This document shows, one piece after another, positions 24,537-37,800 of a stretch of 64,000 bases of DNA (its first letter is position 1; every line of letters starts with the position of its first letter). The DNA is from Alviniconcha marisindica (Eukaryota > Mollusca > Gastropoda > Provannidae). The notes under the pieces were generated by a model that was not told the origin of the DNA, did not search any database, and saw nothing but the letters and a program-made list of their open reading frames with translations. A program made the translations under genes and the position numbers. Location of the stretch: NCBI GenBank assembly GCA_018857735.1, contig JABMCL010001309.1:300001-364000 (forward strand), in the 5' to 3' direction.

Positions 24537-25751
24537 AACACAAAATACTCGGAAATTAAACACACAGTCACAGTAACCACTTCAGGTTTCCCTTAACTAA
24601 GAGAGTAAAATACCAGGCCATTACGTAAAGGCGAAGAGGAACACGGACAACATCAACAAAAGGGGGCGGGGGGGGGGGGGGGGGGGGGGGGGGGGGAGGA
24701 GGCAGGGCGGGAGCGCAGAGAAGAGTAATTAAGATGCACATCGGTGTCTTCACCAACCCCCAACCCCACCCCACCCCACCCACCAGGGTGTGCAGATACC
24801 AGTGTGCAGTGTGCCTGAATGAAATATACACAGTGACTACCAATCACTACCAGCTTGTGATACCCGTGTGCAGTGTGCCTGAATGAAATATACGCAGTGA
24901 CTACCAATCACCACCAGCTTGTGAGCTGCTCCTAAAGTTTCTCCCGGTTTCTGTCTGCAAACAGCAGCAGTTTCCAATGCATGCCCTGCGGCGCAAACTC
25001 CTCTGCGTTAGCCGATGGGTTGTTTTGTTTTGTCGCAGAACAGAACAGTGGATGATTTGTCACCAAAAGAAAAACTGGATGAACTACCTGTCCTATCAAA
25101 AAGACACGTCTAAGTGAAATCTTTGGATTATGGATGACGAAGGCTATGAAGACTGTAACAGACACATTAAGACGGCTTACCATCAACTTAAAAATATCAT
25201 GTGTATTTGAACGCGCAATCTGATTGCAGCTGCTAAAAAAAAAGACAGAAATCCTGCTCTAAAAAAAATCTTCACTACTAATTTTGGCAAGTGAAATCGC
25301 CTGTTTAACACACATGTATAAAAACCGCCACAGTAACCGCCACAAAATGATGGACACCCAAGCAACACACGATTAAAATAAGACTGCCGACGGACCTCTA
25401 AAAAATGAACTTAAAACGCCTGATAATAAAAGAACAGCTCTCACATCACTCGCTGCGTCAGCGTGCGGCAGCAGAAACAAGATGGCGCTGGTTCCCTTGG
25501 TGATGGACAGGACGTGCTCTGAAGTTGCCTGCTTGTCCCCATCCTTTCGCGAGAACTCGGGAACGTTGCGCACAATGATGCTGAGACGCAGCTTGGCGGA
25601 AGGGCCGCGGGCACCGGCAGCCAGCTCCACGCTGTACAGGCTCAGCAGGTTTCTCTGCAAGCAGATAATGATGATAATAATCGATTATTTATGGCGCCCC
25701 ATCTTATCAGAGCCCAGAACACTGACAAAGACATTATGATATGCTCAATTC

Positions 25752-25809
<58 letters not shown>

Positions 25810-28800
25810 ACAGCTTGCAGTGCTCAGCATCTCTGGGCAAAACTGAGTGGAGCTTCTACAGTAAAAAAAAAACAAAAAAAACACACACACACAAGGGAGT
25901 TAATTAGCCATTGAAAGATGTCACACAAACAGCAATAAAGACCTGAGTCGTCTACAGGTAACTCTCACCTGGCGTGTGAGTAAATACAGTGTACATGAAC
26001 TCCATTCGAGGTAACATCCTCGGGACAAAAATTTCTCCAAGGATTTGACTACATGAAAACCTGGGAGAGAGTATCACTCTAAAGAAGCTAGCTAGCTGCC
26101 CCTCTCTGAATACAGCCGAATTCTTGAAGAACTGAAAAGGACTAAAATACTGATTAAAAAAAAAAAAGTAGTCTTAAAATCAGGGTGGTTATCAGTGAGG
26201 GGTTCACTGACATGGGAATATCAATAACTGAATAACGTTTCCAGAAAAGTGGTCTCAAAAAGAAGGGTTGTTCTTGGGAAGGTTTTCATGTACACAGGCA
26301 TGTGAAGTGTTTTGTACGGGAAGGGCGGGGAGAGGGGGTGGGGGGGGTGGGGGTGGGGGGGGGGAGGGGCTGAGGCAAACAAATAGCTACAAAAATACAC
26401 AATTATAATTATATTGCATATCACATACACGACCACGCGCACGCACACACGCAACCAACCTTCAATGCACACACACACACACACACCGCACGCAACCAAC
26501 CTTCAATGCACACACACAAACACATATCCACAGCTTATCAGCGGAAGAAAAAAAAAAAGAAAAAAAGTGTTACATTCCAAACACCCTTCCCACACTTTCA
26601 ACAGCGACGGAGACCCCCTAACCTGTGAGGCGTCCACCGTGGAGGAGTCGCCGCCTTCCCCCCGAGTGAACTTGGCACACAGCCACCGTTTCAGCACCGG
26701 TAGCAGATCCCCGTGCCTGAGGTCACCGGTCATGTCATCGTCGCTGTCCTCGTCCTGCTCCTCCATCTCCAGGTCACCGGGCAGCGACAGCAGCAGCTTC
26801 CAGTGCACGCCCGGTGGAGCAAATTCTGAACACAGTTGCGCAGCTGTGTTAACCAATCAGAACAGAGTTGTGCGGCGGCGGTGTTAACCAATCAGAACAG
26901 AGTTGTGCGGCGGTGTTAACCCATCAGAGAAGAGTTGCGCAGTGGTGTTAACCCAAAGAACAGAGTTGTGCAGCAGTGTTAACCCATCAGAGAAGAGTTG
27001 TGCAGCGGTGTTGACCCATCCGAGAAGAGTTGTGCAGCGGTGTTAACCCATCAGAATAGAGTTGTGCAGCGATGTTAACCCATCAGAACAGAGTTGTGCG
27101 GCGGCGGTGTTAACCAATCAGAACAGAGTTGCGCGGCGGTGTTAACCCATCAGAGAAGAGTTGTGCAGCGGTGTTGACCCATCCGAGAAGAGTTGTGCAG
27201 CGGTGTTAACCCATCAGAATAGAGTTGTGGGAGCGAGTGTTAACCAATCAGAACAGAGTTGGGCAGCAGTGTTAACCAATCAGAACAGAGTTGTGCAGCG
27301 GTGTTAACCCATCCGAAAAGAGTTGTGCAGTGGTGTTAACCCATCAGAATAGTGTTGTGCAGCGATGTTAACCCATCAGAATAGTTGGGCAGCAGTGTTA
27401 ACCAATCAGAACAGAGTTGTGCAGCGGTATTAACCCATCAGAGAAGAGTTGTGCAGTGGTGTTAACCCATCAGAAAAGAGTTGTTCAGCAGTGTTAACCC
27501 ATCAGAATAGAGTTGTGCAGTGATGTTAACCCATCAGAATAGAGTTGGGCAGCAGTGTTAACCAATCAGAACAGAGTTGTGCAGCAGTGTTAACCCATCA
27601 GAGAAGAGTTGGCAACGGTGTTAACCCATCAGAAAGAGTTGTGCAGGGTGTTAACCCATCAGAAAGAGTTGGCACGTGTTAACCCATCAGAAAGAGTTGT
27701 GCAGGTGTTAACAATCAGAAAGAGTTGTGCAGCGTGTTAACCCATCAGAAAGAGTTGTGCAGCGGTGTTCCCCCACCAGAACAGAGTTTTTCAGCGGTGT
27801 TAACCCATCAGAAAAGAGTTGTAAAACCCACAGAAAAGAGTTGTAAAACGTGTTAACCATCAGAAAGAGTTGTGCAGGTTTTAAACCCATCGGGGGAAAG
27901 TTCCCCAACATGTAAACATCAGAACAGGGTGGGAGAGGGGTAAAAGGAAAGCCATCACCAACACTGGTCAAATCATCCCACACACAGGGGGGGGGGGAGG
28001 GAAAACTCACCCCCAACCCCTGAAATCTCACCACACTGCAGGGGAAAATGCTACACCCCAAACCCCGTCAAATCATCCCCCGGGGGAGGGGGGGAAGGGG
28101 CAGTGGGGGCTTAAATCATCCCAGCCAAATCATCAACACACTGGTGGGTGGGGGGCCCCTTTAAAAAAATCAGACTCAAACCATCAGCACGGGGGGGATG
28201 GGGGTGAGGGGGAATCATCATCACCGACACCAGACGCAAACCATCAGCACAAACTGTTCACCAGCAAACCCCGAGAGCTGCACATGCTCCACTGACCTGC
28301 GAGGAAGCGCTGAGGCCAGCGCCGCAGGCTCTGCAGCAAGGGAGCCCTGAGGAGGGAGCCCAGCTTGAGGGGCTGCCAGGCGCGAGCCCGCTGAAGGCTG
28401 TTGAGCAGGGAGGCCAGCGACAGGTGAGCCGTCAGCGTCAGTGAGCGCTGCTCAGCCTCCAGAGGGCTCAGCAAAGTCACATGAGCCCTGCAGGCAAAGG
28501 GTGAAGATTATCAAAACACAAAACAAAACAATGAACTCTCAACAGGCAAACATGGAGAGAAAAAACACACCTGACACTGAATGAAGATGGATAAGGACAA
28601 CAACAAAATTACACTGAATGAAAACATAAGGAAGAAAAAACAAACTTACACTGAATGAAGACAGATAAGGAAAAAAACAAACTTACACAGAATGAAGAAG
28701 GTAACTTTACCCACCCACCAGCCTGATTTTTTTATAAAGGGGGGAAAATGCCCCCCCCCAAACCCCCCCCCCCCAATAACATCCTCCTAATTTTTTGTCA

Positions 28801-31800
28801 TTTTGATGACGTCATTTTTTTTACAGCAACTCCTTATCTTCTTCTTCTTTTATTATTATCTATCTTTTTAGTCTTACACCTGATGAAGACTTTCTGTCAA
28901 AAGTGCTTGTATTTCATTGTTTGTCAACCTCACCAGCAGTTGTTCACTCATTCCAACAACCCTGAAAACAATGTTTTCGGCTTCTAGTTTCTACCCTTTG
29001 TTAAACCTTATTGGATATCAGACTAATTGTTTTTTCTTCTTTATTTTCTAACTCCGTTCCTGACACGTAATTTGTATACAATGCCAGCCAGTGCAGAACA
29101 AACCCAGCAACTATCCACCTTTCTCATCTACCAGATCCATGTTTCTAAAGCTGAGAGTCAACAGTTTATCATGGAAAAATGTCTCAAGCTGAAAAACAAC
29201 AGAAAAGAACGTTTCAGGCTTCCAGCCTTTGCTAAATCTTACTGGATTTCAGCCAACAACACAAAAAGTTTTTGTTTCACTAACTCAGCTCCTGACACTG
29301 TAATTTGTAAGCCAGCCAGTGCAGAACCAAATCCAGCACCTATCCACCTTACTCAGCTACCAGATCTATGTTTTCAAAGCTGAAGGTCAACTCATTTGCT
29401 CACTTCTATCAATTTAAGCCAGCATTTAATTTTTATTTTTTTTTTTTTCTCTTTATGTATGAGGCCTCCAACTGCAGTCAACTCCAAACCATCCATCCAA
29501 GCATAACCATCTCCCATCCAAGCATAACCATCTCCCATCCAAGCAAAAAAAAATCCAAGCCCCCCCGAAAACCCTCTCCCATCCAAGATTAACCATCTCC
29601 CATCCAAAGCCCCCCCTTTAAACCCCTTCCCCCCCCCATTTTGCCCCACTCATGGGCTTACCTGTGGTTGACCAGCAGGTGAGGTTTGCCCGGGACCAGA
29701 GGTGGCACGTTGTCTGGTCGATCTGGGAACATCTCCTGAAGTCTCTGACTGGCCGACTGCATGGGCGGGGCGCAGGGGAAGTCAAGCATGGCCCTCTTCC
29801 GGCGCTGGCGAACCAGCAATGCCTGCGGAGGTAAAGGATGGTGCTGGTGCTGAACACTGCCGGTTTGACAGCAACACGGGTGCAGAGATGGGACTACAGA
29901 ATGTGAGGGGGGGAGACAGAGTGTCAACGCTGAACTGTCAAAGGTGTCCAGACTGGGATATGCCTTCTGATTGCCTACCAGTCGTGAATATGTGTGACCA
30001 CTCTTACACAGAACCAATTCCTAAGAATGCCCAATTTTAAAAGATAAAACAAAGATGAAAAAATTTCTACTTCCAAGTAGTAAACCTTTTAAAAAAATGA
30101 CCTATACAGTGAATCCAAGAAAAACCCAAAAAACAAAAACCCCAAAAAAACAACAAAAAACCCCCAAACAACTTAATGCCCCTAAATACCCCTAAAATCC
30201 CTACGAACAAACACAACCCCAAAAAAAACACACCCTAGTCCCCTAAAATAAAAAGAAAACTCACACATACAGACACACACACACACACCCAAAGAAACAC
30301 ACACTCAATCATACATATGAATACTCACAAACATGCACACACACACACACACAAATGAACACATCCACATAATATACACACACACACAATACACAAACAG
30401 GCTGGGCGTGTTCTGCCCAAACGTCCACACCACAAGAACGTCTCACCTGTCTCCACACGGTCAGCCACTGGCCGAGCCGCTTCAGTTCCACGGCTCGCTG
30501 CAGGTCTGACAGGAGCTGGAGCCGAGCCACCACATCCACCTGGTGAACTTGATCCGCCACCTGCAGCGCCATCTCCGCTGTCACCTCGTCCAGCAGCTCT
30601 GAGTGAAGTGAGCGGGTGCAGCGCTCCAGTCTGTCAGCCTCATCTTTGGCTTGCGCATCCCTGAAAAAAAGCCACAGTTAAACCCGACGGAGCCTGGTCA
30701 ACAAATGGACGGGTGACCACTGCGTGCTAGGCTTTGCGCCCGCCCTGAGATTTCTCCATAGAGTTGAATTCTGTGCAGTCTCTACAAAAGTCCTTCCGAT
30801 GAGACTATAAACCGACATCCCAAGATCACATACCCACTTTGAGGATCCTGTAGTTCATGTCCGAGTTCAGTGGATTACGAAAACACACAAATAACCCAGC
30901 ACTTCAGAATGTTGAGGTTGGATACACAATACATAATAAAAAAAATCAAAAAAATCCAGTGTGTGTGTGTGTAGAGGACTATCTGCCCTTCCCCCCTTTT
31001 TTGGATGGGGGGGGGGGGAGGAGGAAGAGATGGGGGAGGAGGTTTTTAACAGCGAAGAACTCACTCCATTTCTTTCTGGACGATCTGAGACAGCTGCTCG
31101 TCAACAGCGCTGTCGACAAGAGACTGCAGGAGGTCAGTGGCAACCCGCTCCTCTCGCTCCCTCCTCTCCGCTGCAGCCACCTGGTCCTGGTGCGCTCTCT
31201 CTGCATCCACAACCTCCACGCTGACCTCTCTGAAAAAGACAAAAACATCTTGGTGTGCTCTCTCTGCATCCACAACCTCCACGCTGACCTCTTTGAACAA
31301 ACAAACAAAAAAATCTTGGTGTGCTCTCTCTGCATCCACAACCTCCACGCTGACCTCTCTGAACAAACAAACAGACAAACATCTTGGTGCACTCTCTCTG
31401 CATCCACAACCTCAATGCTGACCTCTCTGAACAAACCCAAACAAAACATCTTGGTATGCTCTCTCTCACACCCAGAACCCTCCCAGGGCTGCCCTTTCTC
31501 TGAAGAATACACAAAACTTTGCTTCTCTGCATAAATCAAACACTACCTTCTGAACAAAAAAGAAAATAACCGCCCCCACCAAACCTCCACGTTTTCCAAA
31601 CAAACATTTGGGTTTGGTGTTTCTCACCCACACCCCCAGTATGCCCTCTTGAATATATCTTTTACAGTGAAAAACATGTTTGGTGGTATTTGTCTTGTAT
31701 CCATTAAAACTATTCTGTAGCAAAAAAAAAATTTGGGTACCTTTGCATAAATCTCTCGTGCCCTCTTTGAAAAATCACAAACACTGGGTGCGCTATCTTG

Positions 31801-34800
31801 CATCCATAGCTATTGTAACTATGCAGACAAACATTTGGTGCGCTCTCTCTGCATCCACAACCCCCAGCTGACCTCTCTGAACAAACAGACAAACATCTTG
31901 GTGCGCTCTCTCCGCATCCACAACCTCCACGCTGACCTCTCTGAACAAACAAACAAACATCTTGGTATGCTCTCTCTGCATCAACAACCTTCATGCTGAC
32001 CTCTCTGAATGACAAACAACCAAACACCAAAATCAAGGAAACTGTCATGCTTTCGTCTCACATCAGAATCCCTCACCACGGCAACCTTACTCAAAGAATA
32101 CATCTAAAACATTACTCTGGAAAAATAAAAATATTTCAGAAAAAAATAAGCATAACCAGCCCCCCAAATGTCCAATTTTCCATAACAGGATTTAGTTGGT
32201 GTTTCTCAGTCATTCAGTATGCCCATCTTGCAATATATCTATTGTACACTGTGCTACATGTGTTGTGTGGTATTTGTATTGTATTATTAAAACTATTATG
32301 CGGCATTAAAAGAAAAGTTTGTACCTTGAAAAATCTGTTGTGACTACTTCGAAAATGTCATTGCATGAACACAGTATGTTGATCTTGCATTATAGCTCTT
32401 GTATACTATGCTACATGTATTGTGTGGTATTTGTATTGGAATGTATTATGTAGCACGATAAAAAAAAATTAAAAAAAATTGGTACCTTGACAAATCTGCC
32501 GTGACTGAAGCGAATATTTCATCGCTGATGTCCACGTCGCAGGACATGACCTTCCGACAGGCCTCGACCCCTGACTGGGCTATGATGCGCACCGACTCGT
32601 CAATCACCTCCCAGAAGAGCTCTCGCGCGATCATCTTCACCATCTGTCAATGTCCAACGTGCAATGACCAAAAAAATTATTTATTTATTTTTAGATAAAA
32701 GCACTTTCGTACTGTAACTTTATCCATTAAATCTATACTTTGTTTAAGATGAAACAACAAACAAGGGAGTTAATTAGCGCTCGAAAGCCATCACACACAA
32801 AACCAAAAACAACAAAAGGGGGTTTTTTTGGGGGGGGGGTGGGGGGGGGGGGGTTTTTAGAAAAAAACTTTTGACTGGCGACTACTTTGTGATATTTGTA
32901 TATTTTGTTGACCTTATTGTTTTTGTACTGTGCGCTCTGCGCTCATGTTAGGTGCAAGTGCCGTATAAATACTCTTACTCTACATTACATTACTCCTTGG
33001 GTGACTTGCACGAAAAAAGCACGTGCTTTGTGTTCATGCGTGGACGCGCCCTTGATTGGAGAGTGCAGAAGGTGCTAAGTGGATAGCCACTGCAGGGCTT
33101 TCATCACCAGGTCAACATCTGGGCTACTTCTGAACAAGTCAACAGGAACCACCTACCCCACCAACCACCCTGATAACAACAATCAGTCAGTCAGTGTTTT
33201 ATTTTATGTCTGTTCACATCAAGGTGACATCACACACACACACAATTATACTAGCTTACCTACAGGACTATGAACAATCACTTTAACAAGAGAACTCAAT
33301 CCAAATACCCCTATACATGATAACAACAACAAATGTTTACAAACTGCTCCTTTCATCACCCCCCCCCCCCATTCCAATTTCTGACAAGAAACATACCTCA
33401 TTACTGAAGTTTGCCTGCTGCTGCTGCTGACTGACAGCTGCGTCATGCTGCGCAGCAGCTGGTGTGGGCTTGTCAGCAGCAGCCGTCTCAAATTGTTCCA
33501 GAACACTGGGCTGCGGTGCTGGAGGCTTGGCAGAGGCCTTGACAGCGAAGGGTTTCAGTCTCTCCTGCGCTCCGCCATCTGTCAACGACGCCAGGGAACA
33601 TGAACACCACATTCATCCTCAACGCCCTTCCCCATTTATTCATGATGCCAGGAACATGAACACCACACTCATTCTCAACGCCCTTCCCCATTTATTCATG
33701 ATGCCAGGAACATGAACACCACACTTTATCCTCAACGCCCTTCCCCATTTATTCATGATGCTAGGAACATGAACACCACACTCATTCTCAAAGCCCTTCC
33801 CCATTTATTCATGATGCTAGGAACATGAACACTACACTCAATTCTCAAAGCCCTTCCCCATTTATTCATGATGCCAGGGAACATGAACACCACATTCATC
33901 CTCAATGCCCTTCCCCATTTATTCATGATGCCAGGAACATGAACACCACTTTAAACCCCAATGCCCTTCCCCATTTATTCATGATGCTAGGAACATGAAC
34001 ACCACATTCATCCTCAACGCCCTTCCCCATTTATTCACGATGCTAGGAACATGAATACCACACTCATTCTCAATGCCCTTCCACATTTATTCATGATGCT
34101 AGGAACATGAACACCACACTCATTCTGAATGCCCTTCCACATTATTCATGATGCTAGGAACATAAACACCACTCATTCTCAATGCCCTTCCCCACCCTAT
34201 CCACGATGCTGGGAACATGAACACCACACTCATTCTCAACGCTCTTCCCCACCTATCCACGATGCTGGGAACATGAACACCACACTCATTCTCAATGCCC
34301 TTCCCCATTTATTCATGATGCCAGGAACATGAACACCACACTCATTCTCAATGCCCTTCCCCATTTATTCATGATGCTAGGAACATGAACACCACACTCA
34401 TTCTGAATGCCCTTCCCCATTATTCATGATGCTAGGAACATAAACACCACTCATTCTCAATGCCCTTCCCCACCTATCCACGATGCTGGGAACATGAACA
34501 CCACATCACTTCAAGCCTTCCCCACCTATCCACGATGCTGGGAACATGAACACCACACCCATTCTCAATGCCCTTCCCCATTATTCATGATGCCGGAACA
34601 TGAACCACACTCATTCTCAATGCCCTTCCCCATTCAGATGCTGGAACATGAACACCACACTCATTCTAAGCCCTTCCCCTTTATTCATGTGGGAACATGA
34701 ACACCACATTCATTCTCAATGCCCTTCCCCACCTGAATCTCATCGAATGAACATGATGGAACATAAAACCACTCACAACCTCATTCTTCAATGAAAACCC

Positions 34801-37800
34801 CCCCCTCTCCCCACTATCCAGATGCTGGGAACATGAAACCAACCACTAACCCTTCATTTTTCTTCAATGCTTTCCCCTCCCCACCTAACTCTCATTCTAT
34901 TCATGATGCCAGGAACATGAACACCACACTCATTCTCAACGCTCTTCCCCACCTATCCACGGTGCTGGGAACATGAACACCACACTCATTCTCAATCTCA
35001 CCCACCTGTCTATGACACTGGGAACATGAAAATCAGGAAGGCATTTTTTTTTAAAATAAACAAATCTTTTAATACCTCCCTCTGCCCAACAGTGTTGAGA
35101 ACAGGAAAACCAGGGGGACGCATAATTCATTTTTTTTCTTTTTTTCCCTCGTTTCATCCAGCCGATAACTTATTTCTGGGGAAATGAGCTACCAGGGCAG
35201 TTTCTGGGACAACATCACCGACTTTACGCATTCAGTAAAACACAGTCTCTAAATGCGAGGGCAGGTCGGCTGAAAGCAAAAGCAAGAGCAGCAGCAGGAA
35301 GCAGGCGGTGCGGCAGCATACTCACTGTCGGTCAACCCCTCCAGGTGTCCGATGAAGCGACCCTGCTCGTCAAAGCTGCACTGAGGTGGGGGCAGCTTGG
35401 GGGGCTCAAGGCGCCCTCCGTTGATCACCTGACAGACATAATTAAACACCACTCATCACCTGACAGAAAAAATTAAACACCACTGATCATCTGACAGACA
35501 TAATTAAACACCACTCATCACCTGGGGGGACAATCAAACACCACTGATCACATGGCAGACGTAATTAAACCTCACTGGTCACCTGGCAGGCATAATCAAA
35601 CACCACTGCTCACACGGCAGACATAATCAAACGCCACTGATCACATGGCAGACATAATCAAACACCACTGATCACATGGCAGACATAATCAAACACTGCT
35701 GATCACATGGCAGACATAATCAAACACCACTGCTCACACGGCAGACATAATCAAACACCACTGATCACATGGCAGGCATAATCAAACACCACTGCTCACA
35801 CGGCAGACATAATCAAACACTGCTGATCACATGGCAGACATAATCAAACACCACTGATCACATGGCAGACATAATCAAACACCACTGATCACATGGCAGA
35901 TATAATCAAACACCGCTGATCACATGGCAGACATAATCAAACACCACTGATCACACGGCAGACGTAATCAAACCTCACTGGTCACCTGGCAGGCAGAATT
36001 AAACACCACTGATCACCTGACATATATAATTAAACACCACTGGTCACCTGGCAGACAGAATTAAACACCAATGATCACCTGGCAGACAGAATTAAACACT
36101 ACTGATCATAATCTTCAGACATAATCAAACACTACTGATCATCTGAAACACATAACTAAACACAACTGATCACCTGGCAGACAATTAAACACCACTGATC
36201 ACTTGGCGAACATAAGCAAACACCACTGACAGACATAATCAAATACCAATGATCACCTGACATATATAATTAAACACCACTGATCATCTGACAGACATAA
36301 TTAAACATCATTAGTCACCTAGAAGACATAATCAACCACCACTGATCACCTTGCAGACATAATTAAACACCACTGATCATATGGCAGACATAATCAAATA
36401 CCACTGATCACCCAGCATACAAAATTAAACACCACTGATCATCCAGCAGACATAATTAAACGCCACTGATCACCCAGCAGACATAATCAAACCTCACTGA
36501 TCACCTGGCAGACAGAATTAAAAACTACTGATCACCTGGCAGACATAATTAAACACCATCACCTGGCAGACAGAATTAAACACTACTGATCACCAAGCCA
36601 ACATAATTAAACACCACTGATCACCTAACCAAACATCATTGACCAATTCAATGCAGGCAAGACAACACCATCAGCTTCTCCCTCAGTCACAATTTCACCT
36701 CCACGAAGGTCTAAGCATAAACAGTGACACATTCACATAACAGTGAAATGGCCCAATCCAACGGCAAGTGTAATCAGGATCTGTTACTTTCACTTTCAAG
36801 TCTCTTCAGCATCTTACCTCTCCGACCGACACCATGCACTTGGATTCCACCAGCCCGCAAGCACGCCACATGGGGATGGAGCTCTCAGGCTCCACGTAGG
36901 TCGAGCGATCCAGGATGAGGTCGGAGCCCTCAGTCAGAAGGCCGTAGTAGGAGCAGAATTCTCGCACGTCCTCTTCGCTCTCAAAAACCAGCAGTCGCAC
37001 CAGCTCCGACAGAGAGAACTGAAGCATACGCAGTGGGCGTGTTAAAAAAGGGCACCCAGCTGCCACCCCTAATTGCAGTCCTGACAGAGTAAGTAGCTTG
37101 TGTTTTTTACACACAGTCAATCAGGATGGTTATATCAGCAGACCTGTTTACACTCAAATACGGATAGGACTCAGGAGTACACTTAAAAACAAGTATTGAA
37201 ACGTTACAGTATTTTCCCATTTTTAGCCACAGACCAAGGGCAGTGCTTGGTGTGTCATGGCCTACACTATAATGTATCGAACTAATTTTGATGGCAAACA
37301 TTTGTACTTCATACACAGTTCACACACACATTTACCCACAGACACACACATACAAATACCCACAGATACCCACAGCTCAAACACACGTTTACCCACAGAC
37401 ACACATATATCCCCCCCCCCACACACACACAAAATTTACCCACAGACACACACACATTTATGCACAGATCATACACACGTTTACCCACAAACACACACAG
37501 CTCACACGTACAATTACCCACAGACACCCACACAGCTCACACATAATTACACACAGCTCACCCGCACACATTTACCCCCTGACACACAGCTCACACGTAC
37601 AATTACCCACAGACACCCACACAGCTCACACATAATTACACACAGCTCACCCGCACACATTTACCCCCAGACACACAGCTCACACACACATTTACCGCCA
37701 GACACACACACACAGCTCACACATAATTACTCACAAACACAGCTCACTCACACATTTATCTACAGACACACAGCTCATAGACACATTTACCCAAAGACAC

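Noticed and set aside
35429..36620. CRISPR-like regular repeats
   Set aside because: Period about 31 bp without unique spacers, in a eukaryotic intron; it is a minisatellite.
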